This document shows, one piece after another, positions 54,911-63,950 of a stretch of 64,000 nt of DNA. The translations under genes were made by a program, and so were the position numbers. The notes below the pieces were generated by a model, which saw nothing but the letters and a program-made list of their open reading frames with translations, ran no database searches and was not told where the DNA came from. Each line of letters opens with the position of its first letter. Position 1 is the stretch's first letter. Source of the stretch: Rummeliibacillus suwonensis (GTDB taxonomy: Bacteria; Bacillota; Bacilli; Bacillales_A; Planococcaceae). Location of the stretch: positions 62,001-126,000 of the forward strand of contig NZ_VCBL01000002.1 of the NCBI RefSeq assembly GCF_007896435.1, in the 5' to 3' direction.

Positions 54911-55972
54911 CTACAATGTATCCTCTGTTTCTGCTTCCCATCGATTGATTTCATCTTTTACGATTGGTGCGACTTCTGTACCTAATAATTTAATTGCATC
55001 TAACACATCTTCATGAGGCATTGAACCGACTGGTACATGAAGCATGAACCGCGTGATCCCAACGTTTTTACGAAGAAAAATAATTTTTTCTGCTACAGTT
55101 GCTACGTCTCCTACATATAAAGCGCCTTCCAGACTGCTTGCTTCGTCAAAGGTTTGGCGCGTGTAAGGTCCCCAACCGCGTTCTCTCGCTAAAACATTCA
55201 TTGCCTGTGCTGTTGATGGGTAAAATTTTTCTTTGGCTATCGCTGTCGTTTCAGCTATAAAGCCATGAGAATGCGAAGCAATCTTTAATTTTGAAACATC
55301 GTGTCCCGCCTGTTTTGCTGCTTTTTTATATAAATGAATGACATTTTCAAAATGCAATGGACTTCCACCAATAATCGCTAAAACGAGCGGCAATCCGAGA
55401 AAGCCTGCCCGTATCGCTGATTGAGGTGTTCCTCCACTCGCAATCCATACTGGTAAAGGATTTTGGGTAGCACGAGGATACACGCCCCGATTATCGATAG
55501 ACGGACGATGCTTTCCATTCCAAGTTATTTTTTCAGATTCTCTAATTTTCAATAATAAATCTAATTTCTCATCGAACAATTCGTCATAATCTTGCAAATC
55601 ATAACCAAATAGTGGAAACGATTCGATAAATGACCCTCGACCTGCCATGATTTCAGCACGTCCATTCGAAAGCGCATCGAGCGTTGCGAACTCTTGATAG
55701 ACACGCACTGGGTCATCAGAGGACAACACAGAAACAGCACTCGTCAATCGAATATGTTGCGTCTGTGATGCAGCTGCTGCAAGTAAAACAGCAGGCGCAG
55801 AACATGCATAATCAGCGCGATGATGTTCCCCAACCCCAAAGACATCCAATCCTACCTGATCAGCTAGTACAATTTCTTCTACTACTTCACGTATACGTTC
55901 CGCATGACTTTTCACTTCACCCGTTGACACATCTGGTGTTGTTTCTACAAAAGTTGTGATACCAATTTCCAT
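54911..55972 (-). CDS. LLM-class flavin-dependent oxidoreductase
   Basis: A 353-residue luciferase-like monooxygenase: MEIGITTFVETTPD, DVFGVGEHHRADYACSAPAV, RGSFIESFPLFGYD and PVWIASGGTPQSA. It uses reduced flavin; the substrate is unknown. GGGAGG precedes the ATG. It is a different subfamily from SsuD (15078-16211). Confidence 0.92.
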   Translation of the reverse strand: MEIGITTFVETTPDVSTGEVKSHAERIREVVEEIVLADQVGLDVFGVGEHHRADYACSAPAVLLAAAASQTQHIRLTSAVSVLSSDDPVRVYQEFATLDALSNGRAEIMAGRGSFIESFPLFGYDLQDYDELFDEKLDLLLKIRESEKITWNGKHRPSIDNRGVYPRATQNPLPVWIASGGTPQSAIRAGFLGLPLVLAIIGGSPLHFENVIHLYKKAAKQAGHDVSKLKIASHSHGFIAETTAIAKEKFYPSTAQAMNVLARERGWGPYTRQTFDEASSLEGALYVGDVATVAEKIIFLRKNVGITRFMLHVPVGSMPHEDVLDAIKLLGTEVAPIVKDEINRWEAETEDTL

Positions 55973-56067
55973 CAGCAGTTCCTCCCTGTTCCTATTAGGA
56001 TCGTCTAAAAAGCAAAAATCCCTTTCAGAAAAAAAGATGTTTTTGATTTTTTAATCGTTCGCTTGGC

Positions 56068-56583
56068 TTATCCTCTATATCTTGCAACCAATCCTTTTAA
56101 AAATTTACGTGCAAAATTATCGCCACATTCTTTATAATTTCGATGACCAGGTTTTCTAAGGATAGCACCTAATTCACCTTTTGAAACAATAATTCCTCCG
56201 TCATCAAGAATATCTAGCATATCTTCCGTTTTCAATTGAAGAGCTACTTTTAATTTTTTTAGAAGCATATTATTGATATGGTCCTTGCTATATTCCGATG
56301 TACTCTCACTTTTAGATTGTTCTTGTCTAGGTGGTTGTGGTCCTCTTTTAAAAGTAATAAAACCATTTAAAAAAGACTCAAGCATTTCATCATTGCATTT
56401 AATATGATCCTCAGATTCTTCTACATCAACCTCATCTTCATATGTATCTTTTGATTTTGTAAGAATCTTTCGCATTTCGTCTCTTGTAACTTCTACCCCA
56501 CCAAGTTTAAAAATCTCGACCATATCTTTATCTCTAATATCTAAGGCATATCTCAATCTAATTAATATATCGTTATTTTGCAT
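56068..56583 (-). CDS. DUF1456 family protein (YehS-like)
   Basis: A 171-residue protein with two copies of the DUF1456 module: DILIRLRYALDIRDKDMVEI...VTRDEMRKIL and MLLKKLKVALQLKTEDMLDI...VSKGELGAIL, joined by an acidic and polar linker. The family is widespread but of unknown function; the module looks like a small helical domain. AGGGGC lies 6 bases upstream. Single gene. Confidence 0.9.
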   Translation of the reverse strand: MQNNDILIRLRYALDIRDKDMVEIFKLGGVEVTRDEMRKILTKSKDTYEDEVDVEESEDHIKCNDEMLESFLNGFITFKRGPQPPRQEQSKSESTSEYSKDHINNMLLKKLKVALQLKTEDMLDILDDGGIIVSKGELGAILRKPGHRNYKECGDNFARKFLKGLVARYRG

Positions 56584-56623
56584 TTATAAGCCCCTATCTG
56601 GAAATCAATGAATTTCTCTATTC

Positions 56624-56658
56624 TTATGGATAAAATTGGACAATCAACACATCTGATG
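56624..56658. repeat. Family B end fragment
   Basis: GGATAAAATTGGACAATCAAC and ACATCTGATG match the right end of B1 (ATTGGATAATCAACACGCCTGA). Only this end remains. Confidence 0.5.
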
Positions 56659-56666
56659 TTTTTACT

Positions 56667-58040
56667 TTAACACATGTCATCATTCTTTATTAGAAACAAG
56701 TCTTTATCTCTTAAATGGGCTTTATATCTCCAAAAAAGGAAAAGAGCTCGTATATATAAATCTATAGCAATGGATAACCATACTCCAGCTATCCCCATTT
56801 CTAATTGAATTCCTAAAAAATAGACGCCTAAAACACGAATAACCCACATCCCAATGGCTGTACTGTACATTGGACTTTTCGTGTCGCCAGAACCTTGCAA
56901 TGCCCCAGCTAATACTAAACCTATAGCTAAAGCAGGTTGAGCAAATGCATCGATTCTTAAAGCTGTGACGACCATATTTATAGCTCTTTCATCTGTAGTA
57001 AACCAAGAAGCGAACCATGGAGATAAAAAGAAGAAGAAGATTCCTATCAAAAACATAAATAAAATGGCAATGACAGTCGTCATCATTCCATAATGATAGG
57101 CTTCCTTCATTTTTTTAGCGCCAACGTATTGTCCTACAAGTGTTGTGGCAGCTATGGCAAGTCCATAACCAGGCATATAGGAAAAAGTTTCAATGTTGCC
57201 TGCAATGGAATGAGCTGCATAAGTATCTGCTCCTATTTTTACAATAAGTCCAAAATAAAGAACTTGCCCAAGTCGCATGATAAGTCTTTCAATAGCTGTC
57301 GGAGTCGATATTTTAAGTATTGAAGACATCCCTTCCTTCGTTAAACCCTTAAATAAGGAAAAAGAAACTTTTGATTTTTTAATAGAAGAGTATAACACGA
57401 ATGTTCCAATAACTCTGACTACCACTGTAGCCCATGCCGCACCAACTACTCCTAACCCTTTAAAGTGAAATACGCCAAATATCAATACATAGTCTAATCC
57501 AATATGGATAAGATTGATCCACCAACTCACTTTCATCGGTGTTTTTGTATCTCCAGAAGCTCGTAAAATACTCCCGAAAATAAACATAAGAGAAATAAAA
57601 ATAGATGGTATCGCAACGATACGAAAATAGGTGATTCCATCTGCTAAAACTTTCGATTCAGCTCCCATTAAACGCAGTAATGGCTCACTAAAAAAGAAAG
57701 TAATGATCCCAAATAGAATACCAAATATCCCTGATAAAATAGAAGATTGTCGTGCAATCAACTTGGCTTTTTCAAAATCTCCTGCTCCTATATTTCTTGC
57801 GATTATGGAAGAAGCACCTACACCTAAAGCCATAAAAATAGCTATGTATACTGCCAAAATCGCATTTGCTGCTCCTACAGCAGTCACTTCATTTAAACCT
57901 AATTTTGATACAAATAATGTGTCTACGAAGCCTACAACTGTTTGTAATATATTTTCGATTATAGCTGGCACAGCTAGTGTTAAAATCACTACTATTTTTT
58001 GCCTTGTTGTTAGATTCTCCCGTACTAAGGTCTCGTCCAT
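56667..58040 (-). CDS. MATE family efflux transporter
   Basis: A 457-residue, 12-helix protein: VGFVDTLFVSKLGLNEVTAV, MALGVGASSIIARNIGAGDF, AAATTLVGQYVGAKK and GALQGSGDTKSPM are typical MATE motifs. It exchanges Na+ or H+ for cationic compounds. GGAAGG precedes the ATG. It starts 16 bases after the CsoR-family gene and is probably co-transcribed with it, so a metal- or persulfide-responsive repressor may control this exporter. Confidence 0.93.
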   Translation of the reverse strand: MDETLVRENLTTRQKIVVILTLAVPAIIENILQTVVGFVDTLFVSKLGLNEVTAVGAANAILAVYIAIFMALGVGASSIIARNIGAGDFEKAKLIARQSSILSGIFGILFGIITFFFSEPLLRLMGAESKVLADGITYFRIVAIPSIFISLMFIFGSILRASGDTKTPMKVSWWINLIHIGLDYVLIFGVFHFKGLGVVGAAWATVVVRVIGTFVLYSSIKKSKVSFSLFKGLTKEGMSSILKISTPTAIERLIMRLGQVLYFGLIVKIGADTYAAHSIAGNIETFSYMPGYGLAIAATTLVGQYVGAKKMKEAYHYGMMTTVIAILFMFLIGIFFFFLSPWFASWFTTDERAINMVVTALRIDAFAQPALAIGLVLAGALQGSGDTKSPMYSTAIGMWVIRVLGVYFLGIQLEMGIAGVWLSIAIDLYIRALFLFWRYKAHLRDKDLFLIKNDDMC

Positions 58041-58056
58041 ATTTTGCTTCCTTCCG

Positions 58057-58350
58057 TTAACGTATAAAGCTATCTAAGGCTTTTTTCATATCCTCAATCA
58101 CTTCTTTTTCGTTTCCTTCATGGACAGCATCGACAAGACATGTTTCCATATGGTCTGCAAATATAATTTTTGCTGCATTATCCAAAGCCTTTCTAATCGC
58201 AGCGATTTGTATAAGAATATCAGGACAATCTCGCTCATCCGAAACCATTTGCTTGACCCCTCTGACATGACCTTCAATAATGGACAATCGATTTTGAACA
58301 TCTTTACGATATTTATGGATATGTTTTTGATGTGAATGTTTTTCAGTCAT
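58057..58350 (-). CDS. csoR: CsoR/FrmR-family metal-sensing repressor
   Basis: A 97-residue all-helical repressor (DUF156). C42, H67 and C71 (DCPDIL; DHMETC) reproduce the Cys-His-x3-Cys copper(I) site of CsoR; a His-rich N-terminus (HSHQKHIH) precedes it. NRLSIIEGHVRGVKQMV is the DNA-facing helix. AGGAGG lies 8 bases upstream. Unlike the usual csoR-copZA setting, it precedes a MATE exporter. A CsoR-like operator lies about 25 bases upstream. CstR-type persulfide sensing would be the alternative, but the histidine favours copper. Confidence 0.85.
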   Translation of the reverse strand: MTEKHSHQKHIHKYRKDVQNRLSIIEGHVRGVKQMVSDERDCPDILIQIAAIRKALDNAAKIIFADHMETCLVDAVHEGNEKEVIEDMKKALDSFIR

Positions 58351-58371
58351 TTTTGATACCTCCTTCTCCCA

Positions 58372-58394
58372 ATATACCCCCCCATAGGGGATAT
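58372..58394. promoter_or_regulatory. CsoR-type operator
   Basis: ATATACCCCCCCATAGGGGATAT is a G/C-tract dyad (ATATAC-C7 against GGGGATAT) immediately upstream of the csoR-like gene. It resembles known CsoR sites of the form TACCC-n-GGGGTA. It suggests autoregulation of the CsoR-MATE pair. Confidence 0.7.
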
Positions 58395-58415
58395 GTCACG
58401 TTCATTTATTCATAT

Positions 58416-58631
58416 AAAGTGAAACTCCATCAGTGGGGGTTTTCTTCATCCCCCATAGAAATAGAGGAACTCAGGTTAAAAGCGCCACGTCCTGTAGCAA
58501 CACCTGAGTGACCAACATCCTGCCCGCCCGAACCAATCGGACTTTTACGGGCAGTTGATCCCCCACCTATCTTTCTCGTTTCTCTCTAAACCTCAAGGCG
58601 GGGTTCATACTGCCCGTTAAAGCGGGATAAA
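58416..58631 (+). repeat. Family A repeat, copy A16 (long form with cassette)
   Basis: AAAGTGAAAC to GCGGGATAAA, outer stem intact, cassette at about 58464-58532 with ACTCAGGT/ACCTGAGT enclosing GCCAC-GTCCT-GTAGC. The following 58632-58863 stretch shows nothing I can support. Confidence 0.9.
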
Positions 58632-58863
58632 CACATCATTTTTTCTACTTTAGAAACGAAGCAACAGGAGAAAAATCATTGGCAAACTAAAAGCTCTAAC
58701 TATACTCGCAAAAGCCGTCCACCTTTAAAATAGAATGAATCACAGAGATTGAAACAAGGCCTTCCATGAAAAAGTCTATTTAATTACGATTGGTATACAC
58801 ACTCGATGTAATTCACTAAAATAGAGAGAGATCATCTAAGAGAACTATTAGGAGGAAATTTAG

Positions 58864-59655
58864 ATGCAGTCATTCATAGATATTGGTCTTAATTTAACAG
58901 ATAAACAATTTACAACAGATCGAGCAGAGGTCGTTGAAAGAGCCATTCAAAACAATGTTGGTCAAATGATTGTTACAGGTTCGAATGCAAAAGGAAGTAG
59001 AGAGGGGCTACAAATTGCCAAGCAATATCCTCACATACTTTTTTCAACAGCAGGAATACATCCTCATGATGCTAGTGAATTTTATCAGGGTTCTATCAAT
59101 GAACTGCGGCAGCTAGCCAAACAAGAGGAAGTCGTAGCTATTGGGGAATGCGGACTAGACTTTAATCGAATGTTCTCTCCTCAAACCATCCAAGAACAAT
59201 GTTTTGAAGCACAACTAGATTTAGCAAAAGAAATGGACATGCCTCTCTTTTTACATGTTCGAGATGCTCATGCTCGCTTTGTTGATATGATGAAAAATCA
59301 TCAAGATCAAATTGAAAAATCAATTGTCCATTGTTTTACAGGAGATAAAACTGAAGTAAAAGAATTAATAGAAATGGGCTTTTATATCGGTATTACCGGT
59401 TGGATCTGTGATGAAAGAAGAGGGAAAGAACTACAAGAAGCTGTACAATACATTCCGCTTGATCGACTAATGGTTGAAACAGATGCCCCTTATTTAATTC
59501 CTCGAACATTGCAACCAAAACCCAAACATAGAAGAAATGAACCTGCCTATCTTCCGCATATTGTAACTGAAATAGCGAAATATATGGGCGTTTCCCCAGA
59601 AGAAGTAGCAAAACATTCTACTGAAAATGCGAAACGATTCTTCCATTTAGGATAA
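58864..59655 (+). CDS. tatD: TatD family nuclease (E. coli TatD subtype)
   Basis: A 263-residue metal-dependent hydrolase with TAGIHPHDAS, AIGECGLDFNRMFS, HVRDAHARF, IVHCFTGDK, GITGWICDERRG and ETDAPYLIPRTLQPK. The N-terminus IDIGLNLTDKQF lacks the H-x-H of YabD/YcfH-type proteins and matches Escherichia coli TatD (FDIGVNLT). It is a 3'-5' DNA/RNA exonuclease acting in the cytoplasm, linked to DNA repair. AGGAGG lies 8 bases before the ATG. Its stop codon merges with repeat A17. Confidence 0.93.
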   Translation: MQSFIDIGLNLTDKQFTTDRAEVVERAIQNNVGQMIVTGSNAKGSREGLQIAKQYPHILFSTAGIHPHDASEFYQGSINELRQLAKQEEVVAIGECGLDFNRMFSPQTIQEQCFEAQLDLAKEMDMPLFLHVRDAHARFVDMMKNHQDQIEKSIVHCFTGDKTEVKELIEMGFYIGITGWICDERRGKELQEAVQYIPLDRLMVETDAPYLIPRTLQPKPKHRRNEPAYLPHIVTEIAKYMGVSPEEVAKHSTENAKRFFHLG

Positions 59656-59757
59656 AGTGAATCTCCCCGCAGTAGGGGGGTTCATTATCCCCCTACTTCT
59701 GCTCCTGCTTTTCTCTTTCATCTTTAAGTGGGCTTACTGCCTGTTAACATGGGGTAA
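59652..59757 (+). repeat. Family A repeat, copy A17 (diverged short form)
   Basis: Starts ATAAAGTGAATC, overlapping the tatD stop (TAA at 59653-59655). Hairpin 1 reads GCAGTAGGGGG/CCCCCTACTTC, altered but paired. The outer-stem 5' half is lost; TTACTGCCTGTTAACATGGG marks the 3' end. In 59758-60173 nothing else is supportable except two TTTGC cores 21 bp apart (59763, 59784), perhaps a remnant of the 21-bp arrays. Confidence 0.7.
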
Positions 59758-60173
59758 GCCTGTTTGCATTATCCGCATTTTTATTTGCCCTTCTCGCACA
59801 ACCACTTTATGTAAATGATTAATGTATTTTTTATTTCCACATTATTGAATGAATTTCACGGTATTTTCATTTTCCCTCATTAGAATAATCCATATAAAGC
59901 AAGTGAGTAGTCCTTATAGATTACTTTCATCATACAAATCTTGCTGATCTATTCATAAAAATAAAAACAAAGCTTTGGCATAAAATATCGTTGATTTCTG
60001 CCAAGAACTTATCTAAATGGACTTTTTGCCTTAGTTTTTAACTATTTGTTGTATTTCCCTTTTGGTAATTTGGGGAAATAGCCTAGATCCTAGATGAAAT
60101 TCTAAACGAATCATAACAGTATGGTTAACAGATCCAAAATAAAAAATAGATATCCGATAAGGAGCGTGTGCAA

Positions 60174-61178
60174 ATGTCACGAAAGGATCAAGTTTTTGAT
60201 ATCACTATCATTGGAGGAGGACCAATAGGATTGTTCACTGCTTTTTATGCTGGAATGAGACAACTATCAGTAAAAATGATTGAAAGTCTTCCACAGTTAG
60301 GCGGACAATTATCGGCATTATATCCAGAAAAATATATTTATGATATTGCGGGTTTCCCAAAAATCCGTGCCCAACAACTTATCCATAATCTAAAAGCACA
60401 AATGGAGCAATTTACACCTACCATTTGTCTGGAACAATCTGTTGAGCATATTGAAAAGCAATTTAATGGTATTTTCCAGCTAACGACAAATACTGAAGCT
60501 CATTATTCAAAAGCCATCATAATCACAACTGGCAATGGTGCATTTAAACCCAAAAAATTACAGATTGAAGGAATAGAAAAATATGAAGGTCGCAATCTGT
60601 ATTACTTTATTGATGACCTAAACAAATTTGCAGGACAACAAGTGGTCATTTTTGGTGGAGGTGATTCAGCCGTTGACTGGGCTTTAATGTTAGAGCCGAT
60701 TGCTAAGCATGTCACATTAGTACACAGGAGAGAAACATTTCGCGCTCATGAACAGAGTGTAGAAAAATTAAAAAATTCGACAGTTGAAGTGGTAACACCG
60801 TTTGCTCCAGTTGAACTAATTGGAGTAGATGAAATTGAACAGGTCGTACTTGAAGAGGTGCGGGGAACTAGGAAAATGACCATCGATACAGATGCTGTGA
60901 TCGTCAATTATGGATTTGCTTCCTCCCTTGGCTCTATCAAAAATTGGGGACTAGAAATTGAAAATAATTCAATCGTTGTCAACAGCAGATTAGCGACGAA
61001 TATAGAAGGAATATTTGCAGCGGGAGACATTTGCACATATGAAGGCAAGATTAAGCTAATCGCAACTGGATTTGGGGAAGCACCTATCGCTGTCAGTAGT
61101 GCAAAAGTTTATATTGATCCCACTGCAGATATGCAAGCACTTCATAGCACGAGTTTAATGAAAGGAAAAACAATATGA
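60174..61178 (+). CDS. Ferredoxin--NADP+ reductase (YumC/thioredoxin-reductase-like)
   Basis: I start at ATG 60174, 9 bases after AAGGAG, giving 334 residues. FAD motif [21 protein letters not shown] motif [15 protein letters not shown] and [11 protein letters not shown]. It lacks the CxxC redox pair between the nucleotide-binding parts, which separates this FNR family from true thioredoxin reductase. It passes electrons between NADPH and ferredoxin, and the ferredoxin gene follows downstream after a family A repeat. Confidence 0.93.
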   Translation: MSRKDQVFDITIIGGGPIGLFTAFYAGMRQLSVKMIESLPQLGGQLSALYPEKYIYDIAGFPKIRAQQLIHNLKAQMEQFTPTICLEQSVEHIEKQFNGIFQLTTNTEAHYSKAIIITTGNGAFKPKKLQIEGIEKYEGRNLYYFIDDLNKFAGQQVVIFGGGDSAVDWALMLEPIAKHVTLVHRRETFRAHEQSVEKLKNSTVEVVTPFAPVELIGVDEIEQVVLEEVRGTRKMTIDTDAVIVNYGFASSLGSIKNWGLEIENNSIVVNSRLATNIEGIFAAGDICTYEGKIKLIATGFGEAPIAVSSAKVYIDPTADMQALHSTSLMKGKTI

Positions 61179-61231
61179 TAGATGCTAGTGAAATTTAACA
61201 GAGAAGGTATTCTTTATCTCCCATGTGTGTT

Positions 61232-61337
61232 GATTAACCAATCGATACCTTACAGGCAGTTGTACCCTCACCTATCCTTTCTCGTTTCTCTCTAAACCTT
61301 GAGGTGGGGGTCTTACTGCCCGTTAACGCGAGATAAA
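61232..61337 (+). repeat. Family A repeat, copy A18 (3' part)
   Basis: From GATTAACCAATCG to CGCGAGATAAAA; outer stem TACAGGCAG/CTGCCCGT and the inner CCCTCACC...GGTGGGGG pairing remain. Hairpin 1 is missing and replaced by CCATGTGTGTTGATT, which looks like a family B end. It ends just before the ferredoxin ribosome binding site. Confidence 0.8.
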
Positions 61338-61354
61338 AATTAGGAGGAAAAATC

Positions 61355-61600
61355 ATGAAATATACAATTGTTAATAAAGAAACCTGCATTGCCTGTGGCG
61401 CATGCAATGATGTTGCACCTGAAATTTTTGGACACGATGTCAAAGGAAACTCTCATGTCATATTAGATAATAATCAAGGCACTACTGCAGTACCAGAAAA
61501 ACTTTACGATGATCTCGAAGATGCTTATGAAGGATGTCCAAGTGAATCTATTAAAATAGCGAACGAAGCTTTTTATGGAAATGCAGAAAAATTTGACTAA
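61355..61600 (+). CDS. fer: Ferredoxin, [4Fe-4S] Bacillus type
   Basis: An 81-residue ferredoxin with cluster ligands C11, C14, C17 and C61 (CIACGAC...GCPSESIK) and an acidic surface. Bacillus subtilis Fer is 82 residues. It carries single electrons in the cytoplasm, for example between the ferredoxin reductase at 60174 and cytochromes P450 or desaturases. TAGGAGGA lies 6 bases upstream. Confidence 0.95.
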   Translation: MKYTIVNKETCIACGACNDVAPEIFGHDVKGNSHVILDNNQGTTAVPEKLYDDLEDAYEGCPSESIKIANEAFYGNAEKFD

Positions 61601-62040
61601 ACTATTCTCCTACACTGAGAGGTTTATATCGTTTTAGAAGAAAACTTAACTTGATATCCCTAATAAGGCGACTTCATAGATTTACGGAAAAATAATTATA
61701 TTTGAATGTGGCTATCTAGAGTTCCTACAAGCATTTTCCTATTTTCAAGTGTGTTGATTAGGGGGAAAATAGAGTCCTATCAGCTGATAACAAGGCAAGC
61801 ACAGTTGTTATACCGTACAGATGAACTCTCACTATGGACCGCTCGCCTAGCCTCGTTTTTATTAAATCCTATTGGTTTTTAATTTCAATTTTCATAAGCA
61901 GCACATTCTTTCGTTTATATTTCTAATAACTTTGTGAATCATTTCGTATGTATCATGGGTGGTGGTTGCTGACTCACTTTAAAACTCTTTTGGCACTTCC
62001 ATGATAATTTTAGAAACGGTCACTTTTTATTGATTCAATA
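61601..62040. other. Gene-free stretch with a family B end and a possible structured element
   Basis: GTGTGTTGATTAGGGGGAAAA at about 61749 resembles the family B end. At 61790-61862, ATAACAA/TTGTTAT pairing and GGCAAGC facing GCTCGCC precede CGTTTTTATT on the plus strand, suggesting a structured or terminator-like RNA. No gene is evident; the rest is AT-rich without recognisable features. Confidence 0.3.
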
Positions 62041-62060
62041 TGTTATGATAAAAAATAATA

Positions 62061-62092
62061 GGTTAACCAATTATTTTATTTAGTTAACTAAA
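62061..62092. promoter_or_regulatory. Two palindromes upstream of the DUF1284 gene
   Basis: GGTTAACC (62061-62068) and the perfect 14-bp TTTAGTTAACTAAA (62079-62092) share the core GTTAAC and lie about 22 bp apart, just after a TATGAT -10-like hexamer (62044-62049). They look like a tandem operator for a dimeric regulator. Confidence 0.5.
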
Positions 62093-62118
62093 TGTCTGAT
62101 TCAGCTAGGAGGAAAATT

Positions 62119-62535
62119 ATGTATAGGTTGCGAGGACATCATATTTTTTGTCTTCTAGGTTATCGGGGAATGGGCTATTCTAAAGAATATGCTGAAAATA
62201 TGACACGTTTATATCAAACTTTGAGAGTCAACCCAGAGACATTCGTCCAGCTTGTCAATGGACCAGATCAATTATGTGAAAAGTATCCAAATAATGGGGA
62301 ATATCATTGCCAAGATACCAACATCTATGAAAGGGATGCTGTGATTCTGGAGAAGATAGGGTTAAAAATTGGTCAAGTTTTAAGATGGAAGGATATTGAA
62401 TTACACATTCAAAAATCTGTTATCCCTTCAGATATTCAAACAATCTGTGAAACCTGTTCTTGGCGTTCTTACGGATATTGTGAGGAAGGAATTCAATTGA
62501 TCGTGAACGGACAGGGCTTAAAAAAAATAGAATAA
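62119..62535 (+). CDS. DUF1284 family protein
   Basis: I start at ATG 62119, 6 bases after AGGAGG, giving 138 residues. It begins RLRGHHIFCLLGYRGMGYS and has DQLCEKYPNNGEYHCQDTN and IQTICETCSWRSYGYC, the conserved cysteine pattern of DUF1284, proposed to bind an iron-sulfur cluster. Function unknown. The paired palindromes upstream suggest repressor control. Confidence 0.88.
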   Translation: MYRLRGHHIFCLLGYRGMGYSKEYAENMTRLYQTLRVNPETFVQLVNGPDQLCEKYPNNGEYHCQDTNIYERDAVILEKIGLKIGQVLRWKDIELHIQKSVIPSDIQTICETCSWRSYGYCEEGIQLIVNGQGLKKIE

Positions 62536-62551
62536 GTTCTCTACCCTTTTG

Positions 62552-62608
62552 TAAAAAGAAACCTCTCTTTTGTTTTGAACAAATGGAGATGGTTTCTTTT
62601 AGTTTTTA
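62552..62608 (+). terminator. Terminator of the DUF1284 gene
   Basis: AAAGAAACCTCTC / GAGATGGTTTCTTT stem with one bulge and T-rich tail (TTTTAGTTTTT), 20 bases after the stop. Confidence 0.75.
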
Positions 62609-62627
62609 TCAAATGAATTTACATACA

Positions 62628-62735
62628 GTGAGGGTTTCCTTCGTCCCTCACTATGCATGAATTGAATTCATCAAGCTGTTACAATTGATCCCCCTACCTA
62701 TTGAGTGTTGGTGTGATAGAATTGTTAATGCGAGA
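62628..62735 (+). repeat. Family A repeat, copy A19 (diverged)
   Basis: Hairpin 1 reads CATACAGTGAGGG / CCCTCACTATGCATG, altered but paired. Only ATTGATCCCCCTACCTATTG and ATTGTTAATGCGAG remain of the 3' half. Confidence 0.65.
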
Positions 62736-62870
62736 ACAAAAATGGATCGTTTATGTTGAAAGAAGCGTCCTTTGTTTACTATTTGACACACCCTAAGACA
62801 TGAAATCAACTATTATCTATATTTCAAATGGAAAGGAAACCATTTATGAATCAATGCTCACGCAAGATGC

Positions 62871-63950
62871 TTACTTTTGAAATACTTTTGGCATTAGTCC
62901 TTTGAGAATGGCAAACTTTTTAAATGCACCTGCATGACCATTTAAAAATCCAAAATCACCAATTGATTTATTGGTATGGCGCACCATTTTTACAATACCG
63001 TCTAATACACCTAGATTCATAGAATACACTAAATCCGCAAGATCCCTTTCACCTTTTAACTTATCGCCTAATACCCGATCGATCTCTGTTTCATAAGCTT
63101 CCACATTGTTAGCTGCAATACATTGAATCGCTAATTGACCAGAAATACATGCATTATCAATTCCTCCACCATGTAATGCAGAAACTAAACCAGCTGCATC
63201 TCCCGTTAAGATGATATTGTCATAAACTAATTTTTCAGGTCTTACAACAGGACACATACCACCAAATTTTCTTGTTTTTGTGTAAGTAGATAATCCTTCT
63301 TTTTCAATGATCCGTTCTAGCTCTTCCCATGGTTTTAAATGATTCTCACTAAAGAAGATCAATCCCACATTTGCTTCGTTATTTGATTTTGGGAAAATCC
63401 AATAATATCCATCATAATGTTCTTCCAGTGCTGCTTTTATACTTCCATATCGATCACTAAAATCCCCCAATAAGGTATATTGAACGGTAATACCTGATGT
63501 TTCTTTATAAAATTGGTTGAACCTATATACTTTTGAGGTAACAGATGGGACCCCAGAACTATCGATCACCCAATCATAGTCATACGAAAGTTCCTTTAGT
63601 TTTTCTTTAGAAACTGGCGAATTTTCATATATATGCACACCTAAGTCTCTTGCTTCCGCCGCCAATCCAATTTGCCATTCGCGTCTATCGATCATCCAAA
63701 TATTTGTTTTTTCATCACATGGAAATACATAGTCTTTTTTGATTTCAAGTTCTATTTCTTTTACTTTGAACCGAACTCCATATTTTGGTTCGCCTAGTAT
63801 ATTTAATGTATCAAAAAATCCTTCTGCACATCGAATATGATCTCCAATATTGTATTGATCATATAAATCTATATGTAATCCTTTCTTTGCCCCATCGATT
63901 GCGGCCATCAACCCTGCTGGTCCTCCACCAATAATTGCAATTTTTTGCAT
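62871..63950 (-). CDS. FAD-dependent oxidoreductase, geranylgeranyl reductase family
   Basis: A 359-residue flavoprotein with the FAD motif IAIIGGGPAGLMAAIDGAKK, CAEGFFDT near residue 42, WIFPKSNNEANVG and the second FAD motif ILTGDAAGLVSALHGGGIDN. The family reduces isoprenoid double bonds in lipids or related substrates using low-potential donors; its role in Bacillales is not established. AAGGAGGA lies 9 bases upstream. The gene is complete; its start is 51 bases from the window end. Confidence 0.88.
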   Translation of the reverse strand: MQKIAIIGGGPAGLMAAIDGAKKGLHIDLYDQYNIGDHIRCAEGFFDTLNILGEPKYGVRFKVKEIELEIKKDYVFPCDEKTNIWMIDRREWQIGLAAEARDLGVHIYENSPVSKEKLKELSYDYDWVIDSSGVPSVTSKVYRFNQFYKETSGITVQYTLLGDFSDRYGSIKAALEEHYDGYYWIFPKSNNEANVGLIFFSENHLKPWEELERIIEKEGLSTYTKTRKFGGMCPVVRPEKLVYDNIILTGDAAGLVSALHGGGIDNACISGQLAIQCIAANNVEAYETEIDRVLGDKLKGERDLADLVYSMNLGVLDGIVKMVRHTNKSIGDFGFLNGHAGAFKKFAILKGLMPKVFQK

